Origin: an uncultured Pelagibacteraceae bacterium
Lineage (GTDB): Bacteria > Pseudomonadota > Alphaproteobacteria > Pelagibacterales > Pelagibacteraceae
Reading direction: 5' to 3'
Assembly (NCBI GenBank): GCA_902516425.1
Contig: CABXYE010000002.1
Location: 96,988 to 160,987, forward strand
Length of the DNA: 64,000 nucleotides
Shown here: in pieces, positions 22,061-31,654 of the stretch
Layout of the letters: each line of letters starts with the position of its first letter
How positions within the stretch are numbered: the stretch's first letter is position 1
Position numbers and translations under genes: made by a program
Notes under the pieces: model-generated
Told to the model about the DNA's origin: nothing
What the model saw: the letters and a program-made list of their open reading frames with translations, nothing else
The model's database searches: none

Positions 22061-23485
22061 ATGAAAGTTACTGTAGAAAATAAAAAAGGTCTGAATAAAG
22101 ATATAAAAGTTTTCATCGATAAAAAGACAATGAACTCTTATATGGATGAAAAATATGAAGAAATAAAAGGTACAGTAAATTTAAAAGGTTTTAGACCAGG
22201 AAAAGTTCCTGTAGAAGTTTTAAAAAGGCAGTTTGGTAAAGCAGTATTTAGCGAAGTTTTAGATAAAGTTTTAAAAGACACAACCACAAAGGCTTTAGAA
22301 GAAAACAAAATAAAACCAGCAGGACAACCAAAATTGGATCTTAAAACTTATGGTGAAGATAAGGATCTAGAATATATTATATCTGTAACAGAGTTTCCTA
22401 AGGTTGAATTGAAATCTATAGAAAATATTAAATTTGATGAGTATACTGTTAAAATTGACGAAAAAGAAACCGAAAAAAGAATTAAAGAGATAGCTAAAAA
22501 TACACCAAGCTTTAAAGATGCTCCACCCGAAACAAAAGCAAAAGAGGGTGATTTAGTATCCTTTGATTATACAGCTACAGTTGATGAAAAATCATTTAAA
22601 GGAGGTGAGGGAAAAAATACTCAATTAACTTTAGGTAAAGATTTATTTTTAAAAGGTTTTGACAAACAATTGGTAGGTGTTAAAAAAGATGATCAAAAAA
22701 TTGTTGAAGCTATTCTACCTGAAAATTTTCCTGAAAAAGAATTGGTAAATAAAAAAGCTATATTTAATTGTAAAATATTATCAGTCAAAATTTCAGAGGA
22801 AGTAAAAATCGATGACAAATTTGCCAAAAATTTGGGTGCAAAAGATTTAAAAGATTTAAAGGCTCTTATATCAAAACAAATTGATGATGAATATAAAAAT
22901 TCATTAGATAGATTGTCAAAAAACCAAATTCTTAAAGAACTAGAAAAATTCAAAGTTGATGAAATTCCACAAAATTTAGTTGAAGAAGAAGTAAAAGCTC
23001 TTTCTCAAGGTATGACAGAAGAAGATAAAAAAAACAGTAAAGATAATTTTGAGGAGATAGCAAAAAAAAGAATTAAAGTTGGACTGATATTAAATGAGTT
23101 TGGTGAAAAGAATCAAATTAAAGTAACAGAGCAAGAATTACAGGCTGAGGTCCAAAAACAAATAAGAATGATGCCAGGCCAAGAAAAAATGGTAATGGAC
23201 TTTTATCAAAAAAATCAATCAGCACTTGCTAGCTTGAGAGGTACTGTATACGAAGAAAAAATTTTAAGTCTTGTCAAACAAAAGGCCAAACCTAATAAAA
23301 AGGAAGTTTCAAAAGATGAGGCTGAAAAGATATTAAAACAATCTCAAAATCAAGATCTGAATCTCGAAAACGAGGTTAAAAAATATTCAAAGAAAAAAGT
23401 GGAAACTAAAAAAAAAGAAGTAAAAAAAATCACTCCAAAAATGAAGTCTCCTCCTAAAAAAATAAAAAAAGTTAGCAAAAAGTAA
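22061..23485 (+). CDS. tig: Trigger factor (ribosome-associated chaperone and PPIase)
   Basis: This 474-residue protein has the N-terminal ribosome-binding domain with the signature GFRPGKVPVEVLKRQFGKAV (about 45-64). A central FKBP-type domain (about 160-240; KEGDLVSFDYTATVD, then LGKDLFLKGFDKQLVG) and a helical C-terminal chaperone domain follow. The last about 45 residues are an unusual lysine-rich tail, longer than in most homologues. It precedes clpP-clpX-lon as in many proteobacteria and acts on nascent chains at the ribosome exit. Confidence 0.93.
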   Translation: MKVTVENKKGLNKDIKVFIDKKTMNSYMDEKYEEIKGTVNLKGFRPGKVPVEVLKRQFGKAVFSEVLDKVLKDTTTKALEENKIKPAGQPKLDLKTYGEDKDLEYIISVTEFPKVELKSIENIKFDEYTVKIDEKETEKRIKEIAKNTPSFKDAPPETKAKEGDLVSFDYTATVDEKSFKGGEGKNTQLTLGKDLFLKGFDKQLVGVKKDDQKIVEAILPENFPEKELVNKKAIFNCKILSVKISEEVKIDDKFAKNLGAKDLKDLKALISKQIDDEYKNSLDRLSKNQILKELEKFKVDEIPQNLVEEEVKALSQGMTEEDKKNSKDNFEEIAKKRIKVGLILNEFGEKNQIKVTEQELQAEVQKQIRMMPGQEKMVMDFYQKNQSALASLRGTVYEEKILSLVKQKAKPNKKEVSKDEAEKILKQSQNQDLNLENEVKKYSKKKVETKKKEVKKITPKMKSPPKKIKKVSKK

Positions 23486-23519
23486 TCCCAAGTTGTATAA
23501 GTAATACGAATCAATTTTT

Positions 23520-24131
23520 ATGAATAATAAACTGTCAGAACATATGAGTAACTTAATTCCAATGGTTGTCGAGCAATCAAATAAAGGTGAAAGGGCTTAT
23601 GATATTTATTCAAGGCTATTAAAGGAAAGAATAATCTTCTTAACTGGTCAAATAAATGACAATGTAGCATCACTTGTTACTGCTCAATTGTTATTTTTAG
23701 AAGCAGAGGATCCAAAAAAAGAAATATTTTTATACATTAATAGTCCAGGTGGACTCGTAACTGCTGGGTTAGGCATTTACGATACTATGCAATATGTAAA
23801 ACCTGATATTTCAACTTTATGCATCGGGCAAGCAGCTTCAATGGGATCTTTCTTGTTATCTGCCGGAACAAAAGGAAAAAGATTCTCACTCCCAAACTCA
23901 AGAATTATGGTACACCAACCATCAGCAGGCTTTCAAGGACAAGCCACCGATATTGAAATTCATGCAAATGAAGTACTTTCTTTAAAAAAAAGATTGAACG
24001 AAATTTACTCTAAACACACCGGTAAGTCTGTAGATGAAATTAAAACTGCTTTAGAAAGAGATAATTTTATGACCGCAGAATCAGCCAAGTCTTTTGGACT
24101 AATAGACTCTGTGGTAGAAAAAAGATCTTAG
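23520..24131 (+). CDS. clpP: ATP-dependent Clp protease proteolytic subunit
   Basis: This 203-residue serine peptidase of the ClpP family has catalytic Ser in [14 protein letters not shown] (S107), catalytic His in MVHQPSAGF (H132), and Asp in the later helix region. The [13 protein letters not shown] oxyanion segment is intact. It forms the tetradecameric chamber fed by ClpX, whose gene follows after 87 bases. Its start is supported by the conserved N-terminal [28 protein letters not shown] pattern (parts only). Confidence 0.96.
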   Translation: MNNKLSEHMSNLIPMVVEQSNKGERAYDIYSRLLKERIIFLTGQINDNVASLVTAQLLFLEAEDPKKEIFLYINSPGGLVTAGLGIYDTMQYVKPDISTLCIGQAASMGSFLLSAGTKGKRFSLPNSRIMVHQPSAGFQGQATDIEIHANEVLSLKKRLNEIYSKHTGKSVDEIKTALERDNFMTAESAKSFGLIDSVVEKRS

Positions 24132-24218
24132 AACACAATATATAGGTTATACAATCCAAAACTTGATTAATAGGAGTTATCTATATTAAAGTGATAATAT
24201 TGATTCGTTAAAAATTTT

Positions 24219-25487
24219 ATGAACACAAATAACAAAAATATTCTTTACTGTTCTTTCTGTGGCAAAAGTCAACACGAGGTTAGAAAGTTAATTGCAGGCC
24301 CAACAGTTTTTATCTGTGATGAGTGTGTTGAACTTTGTATGGACATTATTAAAGAAGAGAGCAAAGATACTTTTGTCAAACATCAAGATGGTTTACCTTC
24401 TCCAAAAGAAATTTGCACAGTTTTAGATGACTACGTTATTGGACAATCTCATGCAAAAAAAGTTTTATCAGTAGCCGTTCATAATCATTATAAGAGATTA
24501 AATTATGAAAATAAAACAAGTAAAAATGTAGAGCTTGCAAAATCTAATATTCTTTTAGTCGGCCCAACTGGATGTGGAAAAACATTATTAGCACAAACGC
24601 TTGCAAGAATTTTAGATGTTCCTTTTACAATGGCTGATGCAACAACTTTAACTGAAGCAGGTTACGTTGGAGAAGATGTAGAAAACATTATTTTAAAATT
24701 GTTACAAGCTGCAGATTATAATGTGGAAAAAGCTCAAAGGGGAATCGTGTACATTGATGAGGTTGATAAGATTAGTAGAAAATCAGAAAATCCTTCTATC
24801 ACAAGAGATGTCTCAGGTGAGGGTGTTCAACAAGCTTTATTAAAGATAATGGAGGGGACTATTGCAAGTGTACCTCCACAAGGTGGTAGAAAACATCCGC
24901 AACAAGAATTCTTACAAGTAGATACTACAAATATTTTATTTATTTGTGGAGGAGCTTTTGCAGGACTTGATAAAATTATTTCTCAAAGAGACAAAGGGAC
25001 ATCTATTGGGTTTGGCGCAGATGTTAAGAATTTACAAGATAAAAAAACTGGTGAATGGATGAAGAATTTAGAGCCAGAGGATTTATTAAAATATGGATTA
25101 ATACCTGAGTTTATAGGGAGGTTGCCTATGATTGCCACTCTTGAGGATTTAGATGAAAAATCTTTAATTAAGATACTACAAGAGCCAAAGAATTCTTTAA
25201 CCAAACAGTATCAAGAATTATTCAAGTTGGATGGAGCTAAATTAATATTTAAAGATACAGCCTTAAAAGAAATTGCAATTAAAGCAATAAGCAAGAAAAC
25301 AGGCGCCAGAGGTTTAAGATCTATTTTAGAAAATATTCTTCTTAAAACGATGTATGATTTACCGAGTCAAGAAAATATTGAGGAAGTAATTGTTGACGCA
25401 TCTGCAGCAAAAGGTCAGTCTCAGCCTATTATCGTTCATTCAAAAAAGGATAGTAAATCCAAAACAAACAAGACAACAGCGGCTTAA
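24219..25487 (+). CDS. clpX: ATP-dependent Clp protease ATP-binding subunit ClpX
   Basis: This 422-residue AAA+ unfoldase has an N-terminal zinc-binding domain with C11, C14, C33 and C36 (CSFC and CDEC). Walker A is GPTGCGKT, Walker B is VYIDEVDKI, and the pore and sensor regions include [15 protein letters not shown] and GFGADVKN. The C-terminal [10 protein letters not shown] sensor-2 Arg motif is present. It unfolds tagged substrates and passes them to ClpP. The gene lies between clpP and lon in the conserved order. Confidence 0.96.
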   Translation: MNTNNKNILYCSFCGKSQHEVRKLIAGPTVFICDECVELCMDIIKEESKDTFVKHQDGLPSPKEICTVLDDYVIGQSHAKKVLSVAVHNHYKRLNYENKTSKNVELAKSNILLVGPTGCGKTLLAQTLARILDVPFTMADATTLTEAGYVGEDVENIILKLLQAADYNVEKAQRGIVYIDEVDKISRKSENPSITRDVSGEGVQQALLKIMEGTIASVPPQGGRKHPQQEFLQVDTTNILFICGGAFAGLDKIISQRDKGTSIGFGADVKNLQDKKTGEWMKNLEPEDLLKYGLIPEFIGRLPMIATLEDLDEKSLIKILQEPKNSLTKQYQELFKLDGAKLIFKDTALKEIAIKAISKKTGARGLRSILENILLKTMYDLPSQENIEEVIVDASAAKGQSQPIIVHSKKDSKSKTNKTTAA

Positions 25488-25547
25488 TAGCCCTAATAAC
25501 TTGTAAAAAGGTATTGCAAAAATAATTTTAATATCCATATTTACAAA

Positions 25548-27926
25548 ATGGACGTAAAAACTTCTTCACCACTACTACCACTTAGAGACATTGTGGTTTT
25601 TCCTAGCATGGTAATTCCTCTATTTGTAGGAAGAGATAAATCAATTTCAGCATTAAACGAAGTGATGAAAAAAGAAAAAAAGATAATTTTGGTAACTCAA
25701 AAAAATTCAGAAATTGATGATCCAAAAAAAACGGATATTTTTATGTATGGCTGTGAGTGTAGTATTTTACAACTTTTAAAACTTCCAGATGGAACAGTTA
25801 AAGTTCTTGTAGAAGGTGTTCGAAGAGTAAAAATTATTGATTTTAAAGACAATGAAAAATTTATAACTTGTGATTTTACAACTTACAATGATGTGATTGA
25901 AGGTGAAGATGATTTGTATCCATTGGCTGTTACAGCAATAAGACGAATGGAAAAACTGACATCAATAAATAAAAAAGTTTCAAGTGAAACAATCAATACA
26001 ATCAAACAACTTAAAGATCCTTCTCAGATTGCAGATAATATCGCTTCCCACATCACGGCAACGATCTCAGAAAAACAACAGATTTTTGAAACTATAGATG
26101 TCAAAAAAAGATTAAATGCAATTATCAAAATAATGGAAAATGAGACAAGTATTATTGGAGTTGAAAAGAGAATTAGGGGAAGAGTTAAAACTCAAATGGA
26201 AAAAACTCAAAGAGAGTACTATTTAAATGAACAGTTAAAAGCGATACAAAAAGAATTAGGTGAGATTGAAGATGGTAAAGATGAAAATACAAGTTTAAAC
26301 AAAGCAATTCTTAAATCTAAAATGCCAAAAGACGTTGAAAAGAAGTGTCTTCAGGAATTAAAGAAATTAAAAAATATGAGTCCTATGTCAGCAGAAGCAA
26401 CTGTTGTTAGAAATTACTTAGACTGGATGATAGACCTCCCATGGCATAAAAAAAGTGATGTAGCAATAGATTTAAAAAAAGCTCTAGAAGTTCTCGATAA
26501 AGATCATTTTGGATTAGAAAAAGTTAAAGAGAGAATCATTGAATTTTTAGCTGTTCAAAAAAGAATGGAGAAAATAAAAGGTCCAATTCTTTGTTTAGTT
26601 GGTCCCCCAGGTGTTGGAAAAACATCTTTGGGCAAATCAATTGCAAAAGCAACGAACAGAGAATTTGTAAGAATGTCAGTTGGTGGTATGAGAGATGAAG
26701 CAGAAATAAGAGGCCATAGAAGAACTTACATTGGTTCATTACCTGGTAAAATTATTCAAATGATGAAAAAAGCAGGAACAAAAAATCCACTTATTTTGTT
26801 AGATGAAATTGATAAAGTTGGCAACGACTACAGAGGTGATCCTTCATCGGCTTTATTAGAAGCTTTAGATCCAGAACAAAATACTACATTTAATGATCAT
26901 TATCTTGAAGTTGATTATGATTTATCTGATGTAATGTTTGTAACAACAGCAAATACACTTAATATTTTGCCACCATTGTTAGACAGAATGGAGGTAATAA
27001 GATTAGCAGGTTATACTGAAGATGAAAAAATCAACATTGCTAATAAGTATCTTCTTCCAAAACAAATTAAAGACAACGGTGTAAAAGAAAATGAGATGAA
27101 TTTAAGTAATGATATTATTAAAGAAGTAATAAGAAGTTATACTAGGGAGTCTGGTGTTAGAAACCTTGAAAGAGAGATTTCCAAAATTGCGAGAAAAGTA
27201 GTCAAAAAGGTTGTCTCAGGAGAAAAAAAAGAAATAGATATTGATACAAAAAACTTATCAGATTTTTTAGGTGTACCTAAATTTAAATCTAGTGAATTAG
27301 AAACTGAAAGTAGAATAGGTGTAGTTACAGGATTAGCTTGGACAGAATATGGTGGAGAGATTCTAAAAATTGAGACTGTTACTATGCCAGGCAAAGGTCG
27401 TATGCAAATAACAGGTAAACTTGGTGATGTTATGCAAGAGTCTGTTAAAGCAGCAAAATCATTTGTAAGATCAAAATGTTTAGAATATGGAATAATCCCT
27501 CCACTATTTGAAAAAAAAGATTTTCACATTCATGTTCCTGAGGGGGCAACACCAAAAGATGGTCCATCAGCAGGAGTAGGTATGGTGACTTCAATAGTTT
27601 CTTCAATAACTAATATTCCTGTTAGGAAGGACGTAGCTATGACCGGTGAAGTTACTTTAACTGGTCAAGTATTACAAATCGGTGGCCTAAAAGAAAAATT
27701 ATTAGCGGCTCATAGAGCGGGAATTAAAGAAGTCCTAATACCAAAGGAAAATGAAAAAGATCTAGTTGATATACCAAAAAAAATTATAGACGCTATTAAA
27801 ATTACCCCTGTTGAGTTTGCTGACGAAGTTCTTAAAATTGCTTTAACAAAGGAATTAAAAAAAACCGAGTGGGTTGAGGTCGATTTGTCTAAAAAAGATG
27901 ACAAATCACAAGCAAGTATTCAATAA
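25548..27926 (+). CDS. lon: ATP-dependent protease La (Lon)
   Basis: This 792-residue protease has an N-terminal LON substrate domain beginning LPLRDIVVFPSMVIPLFVGR. A central AAA+ module carries Walker A GPPGVGKTSLGKS and Walker B LILLDEIDKVG. The C-terminal serine protease domain has catalytic Ser in DGPSAGVGMVTS and Lys in GGLKEKLLAAHRAG. Length is typical. Downstream of lon most alphaproteobacteria have hupB; here a TRAP transporter gene begins instead after 119 bases. Confidence 0.96.
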   Translation: MDVKTSSPLLPLRDIVVFPSMVIPLFVGRDKSISALNEVMKKEKKIILVTQKNSEIDDPKKTDIFMYGCECSILQLLKLPDGTVKVLVEGVRRVKIIDFKDNEKFITCDFTTYNDVIEGEDDLYPLAVTAIRRMEKLTSINKKVSSETINTIKQLKDPSQIADNIASHITATISEKQQIFETIDVKKRLNAIIKIMENETSIIGVEKRIRGRVKTQMEKTQREYYLNEQLKAIQKELGEIEDGKDENTSLNKAILKSKMPKDVEKKCLQELKKLKNMSPMSAEATVVRNYLDWMIDLPWHKKSDVAIDLKKALEVLDKDHFGLEKVKERIIEFLAVQKRMEKIKGPILCLVGPPGVGKTSLGKSIAKATNREFVRMSVGGMRDEAEIRGHRRTYIGSLPGKIIQMMKKAGTKNPLILLDEIDKVGNDYRGDPSSALLEALDPEQNTTFNDHYLEVDYDLSDVMFVTTANTLNILPPLLDRMEVIRLAGYTEDEKINIANKYLLPKQIKDNGVKENEMNLSNDIIKEVIRSYTRESGVRNLEREISKIARKVVKKVVSGEKKEIDIDTKNLSDFLGVPKFKSSELETESRIGVVTGLAWTEYGGEILKIETVTMPGKGRMQITGKLGDVMQESVKAAKSFVRSKCLEYGIIPPLFEKKDFHIHVPEGATPKDGPSAGVGMVTSIVSSITNIPVRKDVAMTGEVTLTGQVLQIGGLKEKLLAAHRAGIKEVLIPKENEKDLVDIPKKIIDAIKITPVEFADEVLKIALTKELKKTEWVEVDLSKKDDKSQASIQ

Positions 27927-28045
27927 GCATAGATTTCATCTAATTTTTCTATAATTATTTTTTAGCTAAGCTAATTTATTCACTAGAACTATATTCATAT
28001 TTTAGGTAACCTATTTTAAATAAATAATAACTAGAGGGAAATAAT

Positions 28046-29020
28046 ATGAATAAATTAAGTAAAATAATCGTTGTATTGTTCTCATCTTTATTTTTGAGTT
28101 TTGCTGCAAATTCAGTGGAAGTGAAATTTGGACACGTAGGTAAACCAGGGTCTCTATTTTCTGCTTCAGTTGATGAATTTGCTAAACTTGCAAATAAGAG
28201 ATTAGGAAACAAAGGTAAAGTAACTGTTTTTGGTTCATCGCAACTTGGAAAAGATAAACAAGGTATGCAAAAACTAAAATTAGGTACAGTTAATATGTGG
28301 TTACCTTCATCAGTAATGGCTTCTATTCATGATGAGTTTGGTGTTTTTGATATGCCTTTTATTATTAAAGATAGAAAACACATGGCTAAAGTTGAAAAAA
28401 ATGTTTTACCAGGAATGTTTAAAAATCTTGAGGACAAAACAGGTTACAAAGTTATTGCTGTATGGGAAAATGGTTTTAGACATATAACAAATAATACTAG
28501 ACCAATTAATACTCCAGGTGATTTAAAAGGAATTAAATTAAGAACTCCTAAATCAAAATGGAGAGTTAAAATGTTCCAATCATATGGTGCAAACCCAACT
28601 CCAATGTCATTTTCTGAAGTTTTTACTGCTTTAAAAACTGGTACAATGGACGGACAAGAAAATCCATATGCTCAAATAGCTAGTGCTAAATTTCAAGAAG
28701 TTCAAAAATACTTATCGATTACAGGTCACGTTTATACTCCTGCTTATGTAACTGTTCATAAGGATCACTGGAATAAACTTCCTGCTGATGTTCAAGATAT
28801 TTTAGAAAAAGCTGCTAAAGATACGCAAAAGTTTGTCTATAAAGAAGCTGCTAAACTTGAAAAATCTTTATTAAAAGTAATTAAAGATGCTGGTGTCCAA
28901 GTTAATAATGCGGACAAAGGTGCTTTTATTGCTGCTAGCAAAGGGATCTATGATCAATTTGGATCAGAAGTTCCTACCGGTGGTGCCTTAGTTAAAAAAG
29001 TATCATCTTTAGCAAAGTAA
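28046..29020 (+). CDS. dctP: TRAP transporter substrate-binding protein, DctP family
   Basis: This 324-residue periplasmic receptor has a signal peptide of about 22 residues. The family core ENGFRHITNNTRPINTPGDL (141-160) leads to KGIKLRTP with R166, the conserved carboxylate-binding Arg, and GQENPYAQI with N206. It belongs to the classical C4-dicarboxylate/sugar-acid receptor branch and is clearly different from the receptor at 12853. A ribosome binding site (TAGAGGGA) precedes the ATG. It starts a plus-strand operon continuing to 32848; the ligand is unknown but should be a carboxylate. Confidence 0.88.
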   Translation: MNKLSKIIVVLFSSLFLSFAANSVEVKFGHVGKPGSLFSASVDEFAKLANKRLGNKGKVTVFGSSQLGKDKQGMQKLKLGTVNMWLPSSVMASIHDEFGVFDMPFIIKDRKHMAKVEKNVLPGMFKNLEDKTGYKVIAVWENGFRHITNNTRPINTPGDLKGIKLRTPKSKWRVKMFQSYGANPTPMSFSEVFTALKTGTMDGQENPYAQIASAKFQEVQKYLSITGHVYTPAYVTVHKDHWNKLPADVQDILEKAAKDTQKFVYKEAAKLEKSLLKVIKDAGVQVNNADKGAFIAASKGIYDQFGSEVPTGGALVKKVSSLAK

Positions 29021-29040
29021 TATAATTTGGTTAATCTAAT

Positions 29041-29063
29041 CAGGCCCTCATCCAGAGGGCCTG
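29041..29063 (+). promoter_or_regulatory. Intercistronic hairpin between dctP and dctQ
   Basis: A perfect 9-bp GC-rich stem (CAGGCCCTC with GAGGGCCTG) surrounds the 5-base loop ATCCA, located 20 bases after the dctP stop and 8 bases before the dctQ ATG. No T-run follows, so it is more likely an RNA 3'-end stabiliser or a translation modulator than a terminator. Its position mirrors the true terminator of the other TRAP operon. Confidence 0.72.
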
Positions 29064-29071
29064 AATACAAC

Positions 29072-29581
29072 ATGAAACTACAAAATTTTATTAATTCGTA
29101 CGAAAAAATACTAAAACTAATACTGTTTATAATGATGGTGGCTTTGGCGGTAACGGTTTTACTCGGAGTTACCTTTCGTTTTGCTGGTAGTGCTTTAGTT
29201 TGGTACGATGAAGTTGCAGCAGTCCAACTTGCATGGATAACATACTATGGTTCAGCCTATGCTGCATTAAAAGGTTCACATATAAGTGTCCCAAGTATTT
29301 TTAAAGCTTTTCCACTTGCTCTCAGAAAGATATTTTTCGTAATTTCCAAAATTGTTGTTTATGGTTTCTTGATATTATTGGCTTATTATGGATATTTAGT
29401 TTTAACTCTAATAACAGGTGAGACATTAGTCACACTGGAGTGGGTTCCTCAAACATTTGTTCAATCAGTTATACCAATTGCATCATGTTTATTTATTCTA
29501 TCTGAAACCTTAAGAATTCCAGAAGACTATAGAAATTTAGTTCTTCAAAACACAGGCGAGGAGCAAACAGGGGATATTTAA
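29072..29581 (+). CDS. dctQ: TRAP transporter small permease subunit DctQ
   Basis: This 169-residue inner-membrane protein has four transmembrane helices. It contains the family pattern LGVTFRFAGSALVWYDEVAAVQLAW (parts: VTFRFAG, WYDEVAAVQLAW) and then SAYAALKGSHISVPS. An upstream TTG at 29027 would force translation through the intercistronic hairpin and adds no conserved residues, so ATG 29072 is chosen. Its stop overlaps the dctM ATG by one base. Confidence 0.83.
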   Translation: MKLQNFINSYEKILKLILFIMMVALAVTVLLGVTFRFAGSALVWYDEVAAVQLAWITYYGSAYAALKGSHISVPSIFKAFPLALRKIFFVISKIVVYGFLILLAYYGYLVLTLITGETLVTLEWVPQTFVQSVIPIASCLFILSETLRIPEDYRNLVLQNTGEEQTGDI

Positions 29582-30864
29582 TGATTATTCTTACAATGTT
29601 TATGGTTTTGTTGCTTCTGCTGTCAATAAATGTGCCTATCGCGATCGGGCTTGCGGTAACAACTATTATTGCAATGGTGATGAAGACAGGTACAAGTTTT
29701 CTAATTGATACTGCAATTGTAATGTTTGATGGTTCAATGAAGTTTCCATTAATTGCAATTCCACTATTTATTTTAGCAGGGTCTATTATGAATAGTGCTG
29801 GAATTTCTAGAAGATTGATTGCTTTTGCCTCTGCTCTTGTTGGATTTATTAAAGGTGGCTTGAGCATGATAAATATTGCAACTTCCATGTTTTTTGCTGA
29901 AATTTCTGGGTCAGCTGTAGCAGATGTTGCTGCATTAGGTTCTATTTTAATTCCTGCAATGAAAAAGAAAGGATACCCAGGAGCATTCGCTGCTGCGGTG
30001 ACATCATCTTCAGCATCTTTAGCAATTATTATTCCACCATCAATACCTATGATTGTCTATGCAGTTATGTCACAAAGTTCAGTTGTTCAATTATTTGTAG
30101 CAGGTATTGTTCCAGGAGTAATTGGTGGATTCTTTTTAATGTTAGCCGCTTATATAACAGCTAGAAGGAAAAATTTTCCTGTAGAAGAAACGTTTAATAT
30201 TCCAAATGTTAAGAAGACCGCAAAAGATGCAGCATTAGCCTTTTTATTACCAGTAATCATTCTAGGAGGTATTTTTGGTGGAGTTGTAACTGCAACCGAA
30301 GGTGCTGGATTGGCAGTTGTAGCATCATTAATTATCGGTTTTATATACAAAGAAATAGATTTTAAAAGATTATACGAGTCAGCTACTGAGGGAGCAATAC
30401 AAACAGCTTCAGTAATGTTATTAGTAGCAGCTTCAGTTTTATTAGGTGAATTTTTAACGATTGAGCAAATTCCTCAGAAAGTCGCCGGGTCAATTATTGA
30501 TTTTACAAACAATAAATATGCAGTTTTAGGTATATTGAATGTATTTTTATTAATAATAGGTTTTTTTTTACATTCCGTAGCAGCAATCATTTTAACTGTG
30601 CCAATTGTTATGCCATTAGTTAATGCTGTAGGTATTGATCCAGTTCACTTTGGAATAATCGTAACTTTGAATTTAGCAATTGGACAACAAACACCTCCAG
30701 TAGCTAGCGTACTAGTTACTGCATGCTCTGTTGCTAAGGCAGATATTTGGGATGTTACTAGATCTAATATTTCTTTTATATGTGTGTTGTTAATATTATT
30801 ACTTTTAGTAACATACGTCCCAGCCATACCAATGACATTAGTTGAATATTTTTATAGGAGTTAA
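29581..30864 (+). CDS. dctM: TRAP transporter large permease subunit DctM
   Basis: This 427-residue protein has about twelve membrane helices. DctM features are PLIAIPLFILAGSIMNSAG, then SGSAVADVAALGSILIPAM and the SASLAIIIPPSIPMIVYAV segment. Later, TATEGAGLAVVASLIIGF and LNLAIGQQTPPVASVL follow. It is the transport subunit for the receptor at 28046. The stop is immediately followed by the ATG of the enoyl-CoA hydratase homologue, so uptake and CoA-dependent catabolism are on one transcript. Confidence 0.9.
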   Translation: MIILTMFMVLLLLLSINVPIAIGLAVTTIIAMVMKTGTSFLIDTAIVMFDGSMKFPLIAIPLFILAGSIMNSAGISRRLIAFASALVGFIKGGLSMINIATSMFFAEISGSAVADVAALGSILIPAMKKKGYPGAFAAAVTSSSASLAIIIPPSIPMIVYAVMSQSSVVQLFVAGIVPGVIGGFFLMLAAYITARRKNFPVEETFNIPNVKKTAKDAALAFLLPVIILGGIFGGVVTATEGAGLAVVASLIIGFIYKEIDFKRLYESATEGAIQTASVMLLVAASVLLGEFLTIEQIPQKVAGSIIDFTNNKYAVLGILNVFLLIIGFFLHSVAAIILTVPIVMPLVNAVGIDPVHFGIIVTLNLAIGQQTPPVASVLVTACSVAKADIWDVTRSNISFICVLLILLLLVTYVPAIPMTLVEYFYRS

Positions 30865-31647
30865 ATGAGTAATTTAATCAAACTAAATAAAATAAGCGGT
30901 CATTTATCAGAAGTAATAATTAATAGACCTGAAAAACTCAACGCCATGACTAAACCTATGTGGATTAAACTAGGTAAGATTTTTAAAAAGATTTCAAAAG
31001 AAAAAAAACTAAGATGTGTTATTATAAGAGGCGAGGGGGGTAAATCATTTTCACCAGGAAATGACATAGGTGAATTTAAGAAGGAAAGGTCTTCGTCAAA
31101 ATTAGCTAAATCTTATGGAAAGTTTTTACATGGAACCCTAGGTTCAATTTTTAATTGTCCAATACCTACAATTGCTATGATTGAAGGAATTTGTGTTGGT
31201 GGTGGCTTAGAAATAGCTGCCTGTTGTGATATTAGAATTTGTGGAAAAAGTTCGAGGTTTGGAATTCCAATTAAAAGATTAGGTTTAACGATGGCTGCAA
31301 AAGAATTAGAGGTTCTGCTAAAAGCAACCACTTATTCAACGGCTATGGAAATTTTGTTTGAAGGGAGAGTTTTTGACTCTAAAGAAGCTTTGGATAAAAA
31401 ACTAGTTAACAGAGTAGTTAATGACGAAGATGTTAAAAGTGAAGCATTCAAATCAGCAGAATTGATATGCGAAGGAGCTCCAAAAGTTGCGAGATGGCAT
31501 AAAGAGTTTGCAAGAAATATTTTAAAGAAAGGTAAAGTAACTGAAAAGATAAATAATTTAGGTTATAAATGTTATGATACTGAGGATTTTAAAATTGGTT
31601 ATCAGTCTTTCTTGAATAAAACAAAGCCAAAATTTAAAAATAAATAA
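30865..31647 (+). CDS. Enoyl-CoA hydratase/isomerase family protein with one catalytic Glu missing
   Basis: This 260-residue crotonase-fold protein has oxyanion-hole segments SPGNDIGEF (about 63-71) and ICVGGGLEIAACCD (GGG at 112-114). Of the two hydratase Glu residues, the second is kept in TAMEILFEG (E162). The first, normally in FGxPE, is replaced: the sequence reads FGIPIKRLGL with I136. So it may be an isomerase, hydrolase, decarboxylase or other crotonase-type enzyme rather than a classical hydratase. It follows dctM without a gap and precedes a CaiB-type CoA-transferase by 7 bases, which implies action on the CoA ester of the imported acid. Confidence 0.82.
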   Translation: MSNLIKLNKISGHLSEVIINRPEKLNAMTKPMWIKLGKIFKKISKEKKLRCVIIRGEGGKSFSPGNDIGEFKKERSSSKLAKSYGKFLHGTLGSIFNCPIPTIAMIEGICVGGGLEIAACCDIRICGKSSRFGIPIKRLGLTMAAKELEVLLKATTYSTAMEILFEGRVFDSKEALDKKLVNRVVNDEDVKSEAFKSAELICEGAPKVARWHKEFARNILKKGKVTEKINNLGYKCYDTEDFKIGYQSFLNKTKPKFKNK

Positions 31648-31654
31648 ATACTGA

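Noticed and set aside
29027..29071. N-terminal extension of dctQ from a TTG codon at 29027
   Set aside because: It would be translated through a perfect intercistronic hairpin and adds no family residues; ATG 29072 starts at the normal N-terminus.
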